In this document: positions 1-4,811 of the stretch, one piece after another
How the letters are laid out: the number at the start of each line of letters is the position of its first letter
Position numbering within the stretch: position 1 is the first letter of the stretch
NCBI GenBank assembly: GCA_016791325.1
Contig: JAEUMU010000225.1
Coordinates: forward strand, 1-6,382
DNA: 6,382 nt
Source: Hyphomonadaceae bacterium
GTDB lineage: Bacteria > Pseudomonadota > Alphaproteobacteria > Caulobacterales > Aquidulcibacteraceae
Direction: 5' to 3'
Position numbers and translations under genes: made by a program
Notes under the pieces: model-generated
Seen by the model: the letters and a program-made list of their open reading frames with translations, nothing else
What the model was told of the DNA's origin: nothing
Databases searched by the model: none

Positions 1-295
1 TCCGATGTGGGGGGCGAAGGGCCGGCTGGTCGCCGCTGGCGGGGTGGCCGCCAATAAGGCGATCCGCTCGCGGCTGGAGGCTTTGGCCGCTGAGCGCGGT
101 TACGACTTCGTCGCGCCGCCCCTGAAGTGGTGCACCGACAATGCGGCGATGATTGCGCTGGCCGGGGCTGAACGGCTGAGACGAGGATTCACCGATTCAC
201 TGGACGCCTCGGCGCGCCCGCGTTGGCCGCTCGATGAAGCGGCCGCCCGCTTGCGCCCGAGCCATCAGCCCGGGCGCAAGGGAGCAAAGGCTTAG
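1..295 (+). CDS. tsaD: tRNA N6-adenosine threonylcarbamoyltransferase TsaD, C-terminal part (5' end outside window)
   Basis: TsaD moves the threonylcarbamoyl group from threonylcarbamoyl-AMP onto A37 of ANN-decoding tRNAs, working with TsaB and TsaE in the cytoplasm. Only about 97 C-terminal codons are present, in frame from base 2. Family hallmarks visible are the [14 protein letters not shown] loop, the [16 protein letters not shown] segment, whose Asp lies in the metal/nucleotide site of characterised members, and the closing ARPRWPLDE motif. A short basic tail follows and the gene ends in TAG. The stop overlaps the stop of the minus-strand miniprotein gene in the tetranucleotide TTAG. tsaD is often followed directly by gpsA in alphaproteobacteria; here about 1.25 kb of minus-strand DNA intervenes. 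The family call is firm; nothing can be said about the missing N-terminus. Confidence 0.95.
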   Translation, partial: PMWGAKGRLVAAGGVAANKAIRSRLEALAAERGYDFVAPPLKWCTDNAAMIALAGAERLRRGFTDSLDASARPRWPLDEAAARLRPSHQPGRKGAKA

Positions 296-408
296 GCCAC
301 GACCCGCGCGGCCGTGACAACCAACGGCGCCAGCGCGGTCGCGACCAGTGCGATCGCGACGATCAGGGACAAAGCCCGGCCAGTCGCAGGCAGGTCATGC
401 GCAGACAT
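292..408 (-). CDS. 38-aa single-span hydrophobic miniprotein A (paralogue of the one at 635-751)
   Basis: I do not recognise a named family. The ORF of 38 codons plus TAA begins at ATG 408-406. GGGGAG (420-415) lies 6 nt upstream, a strong Shine-Dalgarno that picks this start over the longer in-frame reading from 510. The product has a short polar N-terminus ([11 protein letters not shown]), then a hydrophobic stretch from about residue 12 to 32 with Pro28, and ends TAARVVA. This predicts a small inner-membrane protein with one helix. It aligns without gaps over all 38 residues with the product of 635-751, with 16 identities, many of them Ala. It lies last in the minus-strand island after tetR and miniprotein B, and its stop overlaps the tsaD stop. 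It could be a regulatory subunit of a membrane complex or a small hydrophobic toxin. The sequence gives no direct function. Confidence 0.72.
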   Translation of the reverse strand: MSAHDLPATGRALSLIVAIALVATALAPLVVTAARVVA

Positions 409-429
409 ATAAATCTCCCCACTAAAGGT

Positions 430-454
430 TCGATGTTGCAGATGCGAACATCGA
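430..454 (-). promoter_or_regulatory. Inverted repeat upstream of miniprotein A (operator or leader hairpin)
   Basis: A perfect inverted repeat with 8-bp arms, TCGATGTT-N9-AACATCGA, lies 9 nt upstream of the Shine-Dalgarno of miniprotein A. A second, offset inverted repeat, GTTCG-N12-CGAAC at 428-449, overlaps it. The position fits a repressor operator or a hairpin in the 5' leader. The right arm overlaps the word GAACATCGATG (446-456), which resembles words in front of tetR and miniprotein B. No convincing -35/-10 pair is visible for this gene. The best candidate is TTAACC-N16-CATAAG on the minus strand around 510-537, and it is weak. Confidence 0.5.
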
Positions 455-555
455 TGGCGAAGAGATGGACCCTGTGGCGGCGGAAAAGAAGGCAATAAAA
501 TCCAGCTCACTTATGCAGAAATGCATGCGCCGGTTAATTTCACGCCGTTAATGCA

Positions 556-594
556 GATAAAAAGCAGGCGCGAAGGCATGACCTTCGCGCCTGC
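556..594 (-). terminator. Intrinsic terminator of miniprotein B transcript
   Basis: A perfect 13-bp GC-rich stem (arms 564-576 and 582-594, GCAGGCGCGAAGG and its complement) closes a 5-nt loop. Read on the minus strand it is followed at once by TTTTTATC (563-556). This is a textbook rho-independent terminator for minus-strand transcription, about 40 nt past the stop of miniprotein B. No T-run follows on the plus strand, so it is one-directional. It insulates miniprotein A, which must then have its own promoter or depend on read-through. Confidence 0.88.
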
Positions 595-634
595 AATAGG
601 CTTTGGCGCTCTGGGAGTTACGCCTCAGCTGGGT

Positions 635-751
635 TCACGCCACGACGTGGGCGGCAACTTGAAGGAATGGCGAGGCGGCCGCCGCGACTAGCGCAGCAGC
701 GGCGAGCAGAAACGTTGCCATCAACAGGGTGGAAGGGCGATTTGCGGTCAT
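635..751 (-). CDS. 38-aa single-span hydrophobic miniprotein B (paralogue of the one at 292-408)
   Basis: This is a second unrecognised 38-codon gene, from ATG 751-749 to TGA 637-635. GGAGG (764-760) lies 8 nt upstream of the ATG, an ideal Shine-Dalgarno. The product begins MTANRPSTLL, carries an Ala/Leu/Val-rich helix from about residue 9 to 27, has a Pro at 28 like its partner, and ends QVAAHVVA. It matches miniprotein A at positions 1, 3, 12, 15, 18, 20-23, 25, 28, 33, 34 and 36-38 with no gap, so the two look like an old tandem duplication. It has a well-formed sigma70-type promoter (790-818) and its own terminator (556-594), which argues for real expression. It lies downstream of tetR on the same strand. 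A single-span inner-membrane protein is the best structural guess; function is unknown. Confidence 0.75.
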   Translation of the reverse strand: MTANRPSTLLMATFLLAAAALVAAAASPFLQVAAHVVA

Positions 752-763
752 CGGCGGGGCCTC

Positions 764-791
764 CAAGGCTCGAGAATGTCGATGAGCCTTG
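764..791 (-). promoter_or_regulatory. 28-bp inverted repeat between promoter and Shine-Dalgarno of miniprotein B
   Basis: A perfect 8-bp inverted repeat, CAAGGCTC-N12-GAGCCTTG, runs from the end of the predicted -10 hexamer to the first G of the GGAGG Shine-Dalgarno. If transcription starts about 7 nt after the -10, the start point falls inside the repeat. The element would then act as a DNA operator over the start site. If transcription starts further upstream, the leader RNA would fold into a hairpin abutting the ribosome site. Either reading suggests control of miniprotein B. Confidence 0.5.
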
Positions 792-818
792 TATAGCGCA
801 CCGCCGAACGCTGATCAA
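790..818 (-). promoter_or_regulatory. Sigma70-type promoter for miniprotein B
   Basis: On the minus strand TTGATC (818-813) and TATACA (795-790) are separated by exactly 17 nt and match the -35 and -10 consensus at 4 of 6 positions each. The predicted start is about 782-784, giving a leader of roughly 30 nt before the ATG at 751. The promoter lies in the 107-bp gap between tetR and miniprotein B, flanked by two inverted repeats. Confidence 0.55.
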
Positions 819-840
819 TGAACAAAAGACATTTTGTTCA
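819..840. promoter_or_regulatory. 22-bp palindromic operator candidate
   Basis: Perfect 9-bp arms, TGAACAAAA-N4-TTTTGTTCA, lie directly against the -35 hexamer of the miniprotein B promoter and 18 bp past the tetR stop. The size and symmetry suit a dimeric repressor such as a TetR protein. The outer half-sites TGAAC and TTCA recur with the same 22-bp span at 1522-1543 in front of tetR. It is a poor intrinsic terminator for tetR because the stem is A/T-rich and no T-run follows. Confidence 0.55.
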
Positions 841-858
841 ACAATTGCGTAGCGACAA

Positions 859-1497
859 TTACGCTTCTGCCTCTTGCCGCGTGCGCCCCTTCTTGGCGGA
901 GTCCTTATGCTCGGTCGCGTAGAGGCCGCACAGCAACAGGGTCATGACACCCTCCAACTCGCGCTCAAGCTTGGGCAGCGTCAGCCGTGAGATCAGCTGC
1001 GGGATGGAGAACTTCACCGTGGCCGCCTGCAGCATCTCAGCGGCGAACTCTGCATCGCCTTTTGCGAACAGCCCGCTTTGCATGCCTTCTTCGATCACCG
1101 CCGCGATGCTGACGCGCTCCAGTGCGATCAGTTCGTTCATGAACAGCGGCCTCTCGCGCGAAAGCACCTCGGCAACCTCCAGAATCTTCGCGTGATCTTC
1201 GAACATCTGGTAATTTTCGCGCATGCGCTTGAGAAGCATCTCCTTCAAGCGCTTGTCCGGCGCCCAGTCCTTGCGCCGCCCCACCTGCGCCATTGCGGTG
1301 TGCTCCTCCGCATAGTGCTTGCGCGCCATGGCTTCAGCCAAGTCGATCTTGGCCTCGAAGAAGCGGTAGATGTTGCCAGGAGACATATCGCAATCGGCCG
1401 CGATCTCGGCCATGGTTGTCTTGGCGTAGCCGTAATGCTTGATGCGGGTGATCGCCGCCTGGAGGATGCGATCGCGCGTTGTGGCCTTATCGTCCAT
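859..1497 (-). CDS. TetR/AcrR-family transcriptional regulator
   Basis: A 212-aa protein of standard TetR length. Residues 8-55 form the DNA-binding domain: RDRILQAAITRIKHYGYAKTT, then the helix-turn-helix MAEIAADCDMSPGNIYRFF and the typical K50-x-x-L53. The rest is a helical ligand-binding/dimer domain with no recognisable ligand signature, ending in a charged tail. Such proteins are usually ligand-released repressors acting on their own and adjacent genes. The start is ATG 1497. Its Shine-Dalgarno is weak (AAGAAG, 5 nt away), and a possible promoter TTGATC-N17-TAAGAA would start the transcript almost at the ATG. It is divergent from gpsA across 51 bp and transcribed toward the two miniproteins. 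Motifs shared before tetR and both miniprotein genes make those its likely targets. The family is certain; the regulon is inferred. Confidence 0.93.
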   Translation of the reverse strand: MDDKATTRDRILQAAITRIKHYGYAKTTMAEIAADCDMSPGNIYRFFEAKIDLAEAMARKHYAEEHTAMAQVGRRKDWAPDKRLKEMLLKRMRENYQMFEDHAKILEVAEVLSRERPLFMNELIALERVSIAAVIEEGMQSGLFAKGDAEFAAEMLQAATVKFSIPQLISRLTLPKLERELEGVMTLLLCGLYATEHKDSAKKGRTRQEAEA

Positions 1498-1503
1498 CCT
1501 TAC

Positions 1504-1543
1504 TTCTTACGCGGTTTTGACTGAACGATCAATGAAGGATTCA
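1504..1543 (-). promoter_or_regulatory. tetR-gpsA divergent region: possible tetR promoter and operator
   Basis: The 51-bp gap between the tetR and gpsA starts holds TGAAC-N12-ATTCA at 1522-1543. It has the same span and nearly the same outer half-sites as the 819-840 palindrome. Within it GATCAATGAA (1527-1536) is identical over 10 bp to 813-822. On the minus strand TTGATC (1532-1527) plus TAAGAA (1509-1504) gives a 17-nt-spaced promoter candidate, though the -10 is weak. On the plus strand GAAGGA (1534-1539) is the gpsA Shine-Dalgarno, so a protein bound here could also affect gpsA. A GATTC (GANTC) site sits at 1538-1542. Confidence 0.42.
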
Positions 1544-1548
1544 GCCCT

Positions 1549-2556
1549 GTGACCTCCCAGCCGTTCCAGACGGTTACGGTGCTGGGCGCTGGCGCCTGGG
1601 GTACCGCCCTAGCCCAGGTCGCGGCCGCGGCCGGACGTGCGACCACGCTGTGGGCGCGGGAGCCCGAGGTGGCCGAGAGCGTCAACCAGCGCCAAGAAAA
1701 CCAGCTGTTCCTGCCAGGCATCAAGCTGAACCCGATCATCCGCGCTGTCAGCGATCTCGAAGAGGCCGCCGATGCCGAGTTAATCGTCGCCGCTCCGCCG
1801 GCGCAGCACATGCGCGGCGTGCTTGAAGCGCTGAGGCCGATGCTCGCTTCCGAGAGCCGGGTTGTGTTGTGCGCCAAGGGCGTCGAGCGCGGCACCCTGG
1901 CTTTGATGACGGACGTTCTGGCCCAAGAGCTTCCGCATCTGCCGCCAGCCGTGCTTTCAGGCCCGGGTTTCGCCAAAGATGTCGCTCGCGGCTTGCCCAC
2001 CGCCGTCACGATCGCCAGCAGCGATGCCGCGCTTGCCGAGCGCATTGTCGCGACATTGGGTTTGCCAACTTTCCGTCCCTACGTGGCCGATGATCTAATC
2101 GGCGCCGAAATCGGTGGGGCGGTGAAGAACGTCATCGCCATTGCTTGCGGCGTTGCCGAGGGGCGAAAGCTAGGCGATGGCGCGCGCGCTGCACTGATCA
2201 CGCGCGGCTTCGCGGAGCTCACACGGCTCGGCTTGGCCATGGGCGCCAAGGCTGAAACGCTGTCCGGCCTATGTGGATTGGGAGATCTCGTGCTGACCTG
2301 CGCGTCGCTCTCCTCGCGCAACACGTCCCTGGGCGCTGCGCTTGGCGAGGGGCGCGCGCTTCGGGAGGTGTTGGGCGAACGGCGGTCCGTCGCCGAAGGC
2401 GCTGAAAGCGCGCCTGCCGTGGTCGCCCTGGCGCGCAAGCATGGCGTTGAGATGCCAATTTGCGAAGCGGTGGATGCGATCCTGGCCGAGCGCATCAGCG
2501 TAGATGAGGCGATCAAGGCGCTTTTGGCGCGCCCGTTCAAAGCTGAGGGCGCGTGA
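1549..2556 (+). CDS. gpsA: Glycerol-3-phosphate dehydrogenase [NAD(P)+]
   Basis: GpsA reduces dihydroxyacetone phosphate to sn-glycerol-3-phosphate with NAD(P)H in the cytosol, supplying the backbone for phospholipids. The 335-aa length is normal. The N-terminal Rossmann fold shows [14 protein letters not shown] (residues 9-22). CAKG with K110 is the conserved substrate-side lysine, followed by [19 protein letters not shown] (136-154). The helical C-terminal domain carries [13 protein letters not shown] with catalytic K193, then ITRGFAE and [11 protein letters not shown]. The start is GTG 1549 with GAAGGA 9 nt upstream; no in-frame ATG fits better. The stop overlaps the GTG start of the Rieske gene by 4 bp (GTGA), indicating translational coupling. 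The promoter must lie in or near the divergent tetR gap. No missing residues or frameshift were seen. Confidence 0.97.
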   Translation: MTSQPFQTVTVLGAGAWGTALAQVAAAAGRATTLWAREPEVAESVNQRQENQLFLPGIKLNPIIRAVSDLEEAADAELIVAAPPAQHMRGVLEALRPMLASESRVVLCAKGVERGTLALMTDVLAQELPHLPPAVLSGPGFAKDVARGLPTAVTIASSDAALAERIVATLGLPTFRPYVADDLIGAEIGGAVKNVIAIACGVAEGRKLGDGARAALITRGFAELTRLGLAMGAKAETLSGLCGLGDLVLTCASLSSRNTSLGAALGEGRALREVLGERRSVAEGAESAPAVVALARKHGVEMPICEAVDAILAERISVDEAIKALLARPFKAEGA

Positions 2557-2903
2557 GCGGGACGCTCGTGCCGGCTGGTGTGCGCCTGGCCGCCACAGCC
2601 GATGTCCCAGAGGGCGCGGCGCTTGTCGTGCATGTGGGCGAGGGTGAGGGGCGCGTGTCGCTTGTGCTCACGCGCCGCGCGGGCGCCTTTCACGCTTTCC
2701 GCAATCGCTGCACGCACGCTGATTACCCGCTTCAACGGGCTGACGGCCGCGTGCTGGTGCAGCAGGGCCGTTTCATCGTGTGCGGCGCTCATGGCGCGAG
2801 CTATGCGCTTGATACCGGTGCTTGCGCTGGCGGCCCTTGCAACGGCAAAGGCCTCACCCGCGTCGCGATTGTCGAGCGCGATGGCGCTCTCTTTGGCGCT
2901 TAG
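2553..2903 (+). CDS. Small Rieske [2Fe-2S] domain protein
   Basis: A 116-aa single-domain Rieske protein. The cluster ligands are C53-x-H55 (RCTHADYPL) and C77-x2-H80 (VCGAHGASY), separated by 21 residues. The second loop runs into [15 protein letters not shown], matching the G-x-x-x-GP turn after the second ligand pair in Rieske ferredoxins, but here with two extra cysteines (C91, C96). There is no signal peptide or membrane segment, so a soluble cytoplasmic electron carrier or redox subunit is likely. The start is GTG 2553, overlapping the gpsA stop; co-translation with gpsA is likely. No oxygenase or reductase partner is nearby, so its redox partner is unknown. The stop overlaps that of the convergent DUF2167 gene in the word TTAG. 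Confidence 0.9.
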   Translation: MSGTLVPAGVRLAATADVPEGAALVVHVGEGEGRVSLVLTRRAGAFHAFRNRCTHADYPLQRADGRVLVQQGRFIVCGAHGASYALDTGACAGGPCNGKGLTRVAIVERDGALFGA

Positions 2904-3847
2904 GCTTCAGCCTCTTCTTCGTCGTCATCTTCGCGCCGGCGCATCATCAAATAGCCGGCCACCGCAAGCACGACGATGCCGACCGCCACCCATGGGAACC
3001 AGCCGGCGAGCCCGCCGAAGCCAGTTTGCCCGGTCGCGCTGCCGCCATCGGCAGCTTCGCCCGCCGCCAAGGCATGCGCTTGCGCATTCGCCACACCCGT
3101 CACCAGCCCGGGCACGGAATAAGAAGAAACCTGATCCGTCGCCGGCTGGAAATCGGCGTGCCGGCTGCCCGCCGGAAAACTCAGCATCGCGCGCAGGTCT
3201 GCGGCTGCGGCTTGGATCTCCGGCATCTGGTCGGCGCTGCCAATGGAGGTTAGGCAGGCCACGCCTTGGCGGCCGGGCGCTTTCTGCTCAAAGCGCAGAT
3301 CCGGGCCCGCCCCGCCAGGGCGCCCCGCGCGTTCCGCCCAGGTCAGCGTGGGGCCGGCGGCGTCGAATGCGGGTGCGGCGGCGAAGCCTTCGAATACGCG
3401 GCTCTGGGCGCTGCGGGCGCTGCGCACGTCGCTCTCGAAACTGGCGTCTTGTAGGCCGGCGGCGGTTTCCGGCTGCACGTAGCCAATGGCGTCATAGCTC
3501 ACCACTGTCGCCCACGTGCCGGCGCGGCGAATGTCGGCGCCTTCGCGCGCCAGCAGGCCGAGCACCGTTCCCGCGGGTGTGGCGGCATTGTTGCGCTGCA
3601 GATAGGCCATCGCCTCTGCAGCCGAATAGAAGCGGTAGCCCTGCGGAACGGAGAGCGTGACGTTGTCGAGCAGGATTTGGCCGGTGCGGCCCTCGGCGGC
3701 GGCCGGCTGCGCCGCTGGCGCCGGTTCGGCCCGAACGGGCGGCGCGGCCACGTCGGGCCCTGCGTCGCCCGGCCCGTCGGCCAGGGCCGGGCCGGCGAAC
3801 ACAAGCGCCAGCGCGGCCAAGAAAGCGTGCGTCAAATTCTTGCGCAT
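2900..3847 (-). CDS. DUF2167-family membrane-anchored envelope protein
   Basis: A 315-aa protein matching from memory the DUF2167 family, whose function is unknown. It has a signal peptide (MRKNLTHAFLAALALVFAGPALA, residues 1-23, A-x-A cleavage), a Pro/Ala linker to about 54, and the DUF2167 core at about 55-250. Core landmarks are TGQILLDNVTLSVPQGYRF, GTVLGLLAREG, WATVVSYDAIGYV, LTWAER, GRQGVACLTSIG and SRHADFQP. One transmembrane helix (282-302) and a strongly acidic tail ([11 protein letters not shown]) follow. The core should face the periplasm with the tail in the cytoplasm. The ATG at 3847 is chosen because GAGGAG lies 6 nt upstream and the signal peptide starts there; the in-frame ATG at 3868 has neither advantage. 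It is the last gene of the pyrF cluster, 79 nt after pyrF. The family's usual WVGWAxxPxYD-like stretch looks degenerate here (FEGFAAAPAFD). Confidence 0.85.
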   Translation of the reverse strand: MRKNLTHAFLAALALVFAGPALADGPGDAGPDVAAPPVRAEPAPAAQPAAAEGRTGQILLDNVTLSVPQGYRFYSAAEAMAYLQRNNAATPAGTVLGLLAREGADIRRAGTWATVVSYDAIGYVQPETAAGLQDASFESDVRSARSAQSRVFEGFAAAPAFDAAGPTLTWAERAGRPGGAGPDLRFEQKAPGRQGVACLTSIGSADQMPEIQAAAADLRAMLSFPAGSRHADFQPATDQVSSYSVPGLVTGVANAQAHALAAGEAADGGSATGQTGFGGLAGWFPWVAVGIVVLAVAGYLMMRRREDDDEEEAEA

Positions 3848-3926
3848 GGAGGTCTCCTCGCCGGTCATTTCGCGACCGTCCCTACCGACTCACTCGGGCC
3901 GCAGTCTCTCCCGTTTTTTCATCGCA
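3848..3926 (-). other. 79-bp intergenic gap between pyrF and the DUF2167 gene
   Basis: This is the only sizeable gap in the minus-strand cluster. It holds the GAGGAG Shine-Dalgarno of the DUF2167 gene (3859-3854) and a small inverted repeat, CGGTC-N7-GACCG (3862-3878), just upstream of it. No T-run-backed terminator for pyrF and no clear -35/-10 pair were seen. Co-transcription of the DUF2167 gene with pyrF is therefore possible but not shown. Confidence 0.4.
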
Positions 3927-4811
3927 TCAAGCGTTGCAGGCTGCACGCAGTTCCGCCGCCGCCCCCGCCATGGCCGTGCTGACGATCTCGCGCCATGCGT
4001 CGAGCGTGGCGGCATGCTGCGCGCCCTGTGGGTAAGTCACGCCCCTCGATGAATTGACAACACCACCCTCGCGCCCTCGCGGCGTCATTGTGAAGCCGGC
4101 GACGGCATCGGCCGCGCTGGCTCCCTGCGCGCCATATCCGGGCACAAGGAAGAGGGCATCTGGCAAGGTCTGGCGCAAAGCTCGCGCTTCCTCCGGGTAG
4201 GTGGCGCCCGCCACCGCCATCAGGCCCGACCAGCCGCTTCGCCCTTTCAGCCGCCCCGTCTGCGCAGCCAGCATTTCGGCGGTGCGTCGCCACAGCGGCG
4301 CGCCGCTGCAATCGAGATCCTGCAAGTCGCGCGCGCCCGGATTGGACGTGCGCACGAGCACGGCCACGCCCTTAGCGTCGCGTTCGGCCCGCGCCAGAAA
4401 CGGCTCGATCGAGTCGGCGCCAAGATAGGGGTTCACGGTGACGCAATCAGCGTCGAAACCCGGCGCCTGTCCAAAGCTCGCCCGCGCGTAGCCTTCCGCC
4501 GTGGTGCCGATGTCGCCGCGTTTGGCGTCCAGGATCACCACCATGCCCAGCGCGCGCGCTTCGCTGACAATCTCCTGCGCCACACGCACGCCATCGGGCC
4601 CGTAAGGCTCGAACAGGCCTAGTTGCGGCTTGAACACGCCCGCGTGCTGCGCGGCCAGCGACACCACCGCTTCGCCAAAGCGTTCGATCGCCGCGATCTC
4701 TTCGCGCGCGTCGCCGAACAGCGCGGGGATTTTCTCTGCGAACGGATCAAGTCCCACGCACAGCGGCGTCTGCTTTGCGCGCACGGCTTCGATCAGGCGA
4801 TCAGCGAACAT
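3927..4811 (-). CDS. pyrF: Orotidine 5'-phosphate decarboxylase (type 2)
   Basis: PyrF decarboxylates OMP to UMP, the last step of de novo pyrimidine synthesis, in the cytosol. The 294-aa length and motifs are those of the longer type-2 subfamily. Visible landmarks are CVGLDP (18-23), FKPQ (60-63), the catalytic D-x-K-x-x-D motif in LDAKRGDIGTTAEGYA (D95, K97, D100), VNPYLGADSIEPFL (126-139), a LVPGYGAQG phosphate loop and the VVNSSRG segment near the end. The ATG at 4811 is chosen because GGAGG lies 7 nt upstream and the family's MFADRL-type N-terminus begins there. The 100-codon in-frame extension upstream only overlaps the protease gene. It shares one base with the upstream protease stop (TGATG), so the two are translationally coupled. 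An essential metabolic gene set among envelope genes is unusual. Confidence 0.96.
   Translation of the reverse strand: MFADRLIEAVRAKQTPLCVGLDPFAEKIPALFGDAREEIAAIERFGEAVVSLAAQHAGVFKPQLGLFEPYGPDGVRVAQEIVSEARALGMVVILDAKRGDIGTTAEGYARASFGQAPGFDADCVTVNPYLGADSIEPFLARAERDAKGVAVLVRTSNPGARDLQDLDCSGAPLWRRTAEMLAAQTGRLKGRSGWSGLMAVAGATYPEEARALRQTLPDALFLVPGYGAQGASAADAVAGFTMTPRGREGGVVNSSRGVTYPQGAQHAATLDAWREIVSTAMAGAAAELRAACNA

Noticed and set aside
409..510. N-terminal extension of miniprotein A to an upstream in-frame ATG (72 aa in total)
   Set aside because: The extension is Pro/His/Ser-rich, has no ribosome site and would translate through the inverted repeat. The internal ATG has GGGGAG 6 nt upstream and aligns with the paralogue's start.
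533..552. CtrA-type TTAA-N7-TTAA site
   Set aside because: Two TTAAC words occur on the minus strand but are separated by 10 nt, not 7.
551..691. 46-codon plus-strand ORF across the terminator hairpin
   Set aside because: No Shine-Dalgarno, and it runs straight through the perfect stem and antisense to miniprotein B.
618..818. 66-aa minus-strand ORF covering miniprotein B in another frame
   Set aside because: It would start inside the promoter region, lacks a Shine-Dalgarno and has no membrane or domain pattern. The 38-aa frame has GGAGG and a paralogue.
819..840. Palindrome as intrinsic terminator of tetR
   Set aside because: The stem is mostly A-T and no T-run follows on the minus strand; it abuts a promoter, so an operator is more likely.
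667..852. 61-aa plus-strand ORF
   Set aside because: Arg/Pro-rich, no ribosome site, antisense to miniprotein B and its promoter; reads as a shadow frame.
1532..1552. Six-codon leader ORF whose stop overlaps the gpsA GTG
   Set aside because: No Shine-Dalgarno before its ATG and no codon pattern suggesting attenuation; chance is sufficient.
2079..2792. 237-aa minus-strand ORF antisense to gpsA and the Rieske gene
   Set aside because: Ala/Arg/Ser-rich composition typical of the antisense of GC-rich genes; both plus-strand genes have intact motifs.
2578..3660. 360-aa plus-strand ORF
   Set aside because: Extremely Arg-rich, overlaps the Rieske gene in another frame and lies antisense to the DUF2167 gene; no ribosome site.
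3890..3922. Ten-residue minus-strand ORF (MKKRERLRPE) after pyrF
   Set aside because: No ribosome site and too short to judge; not supportable as a gene.
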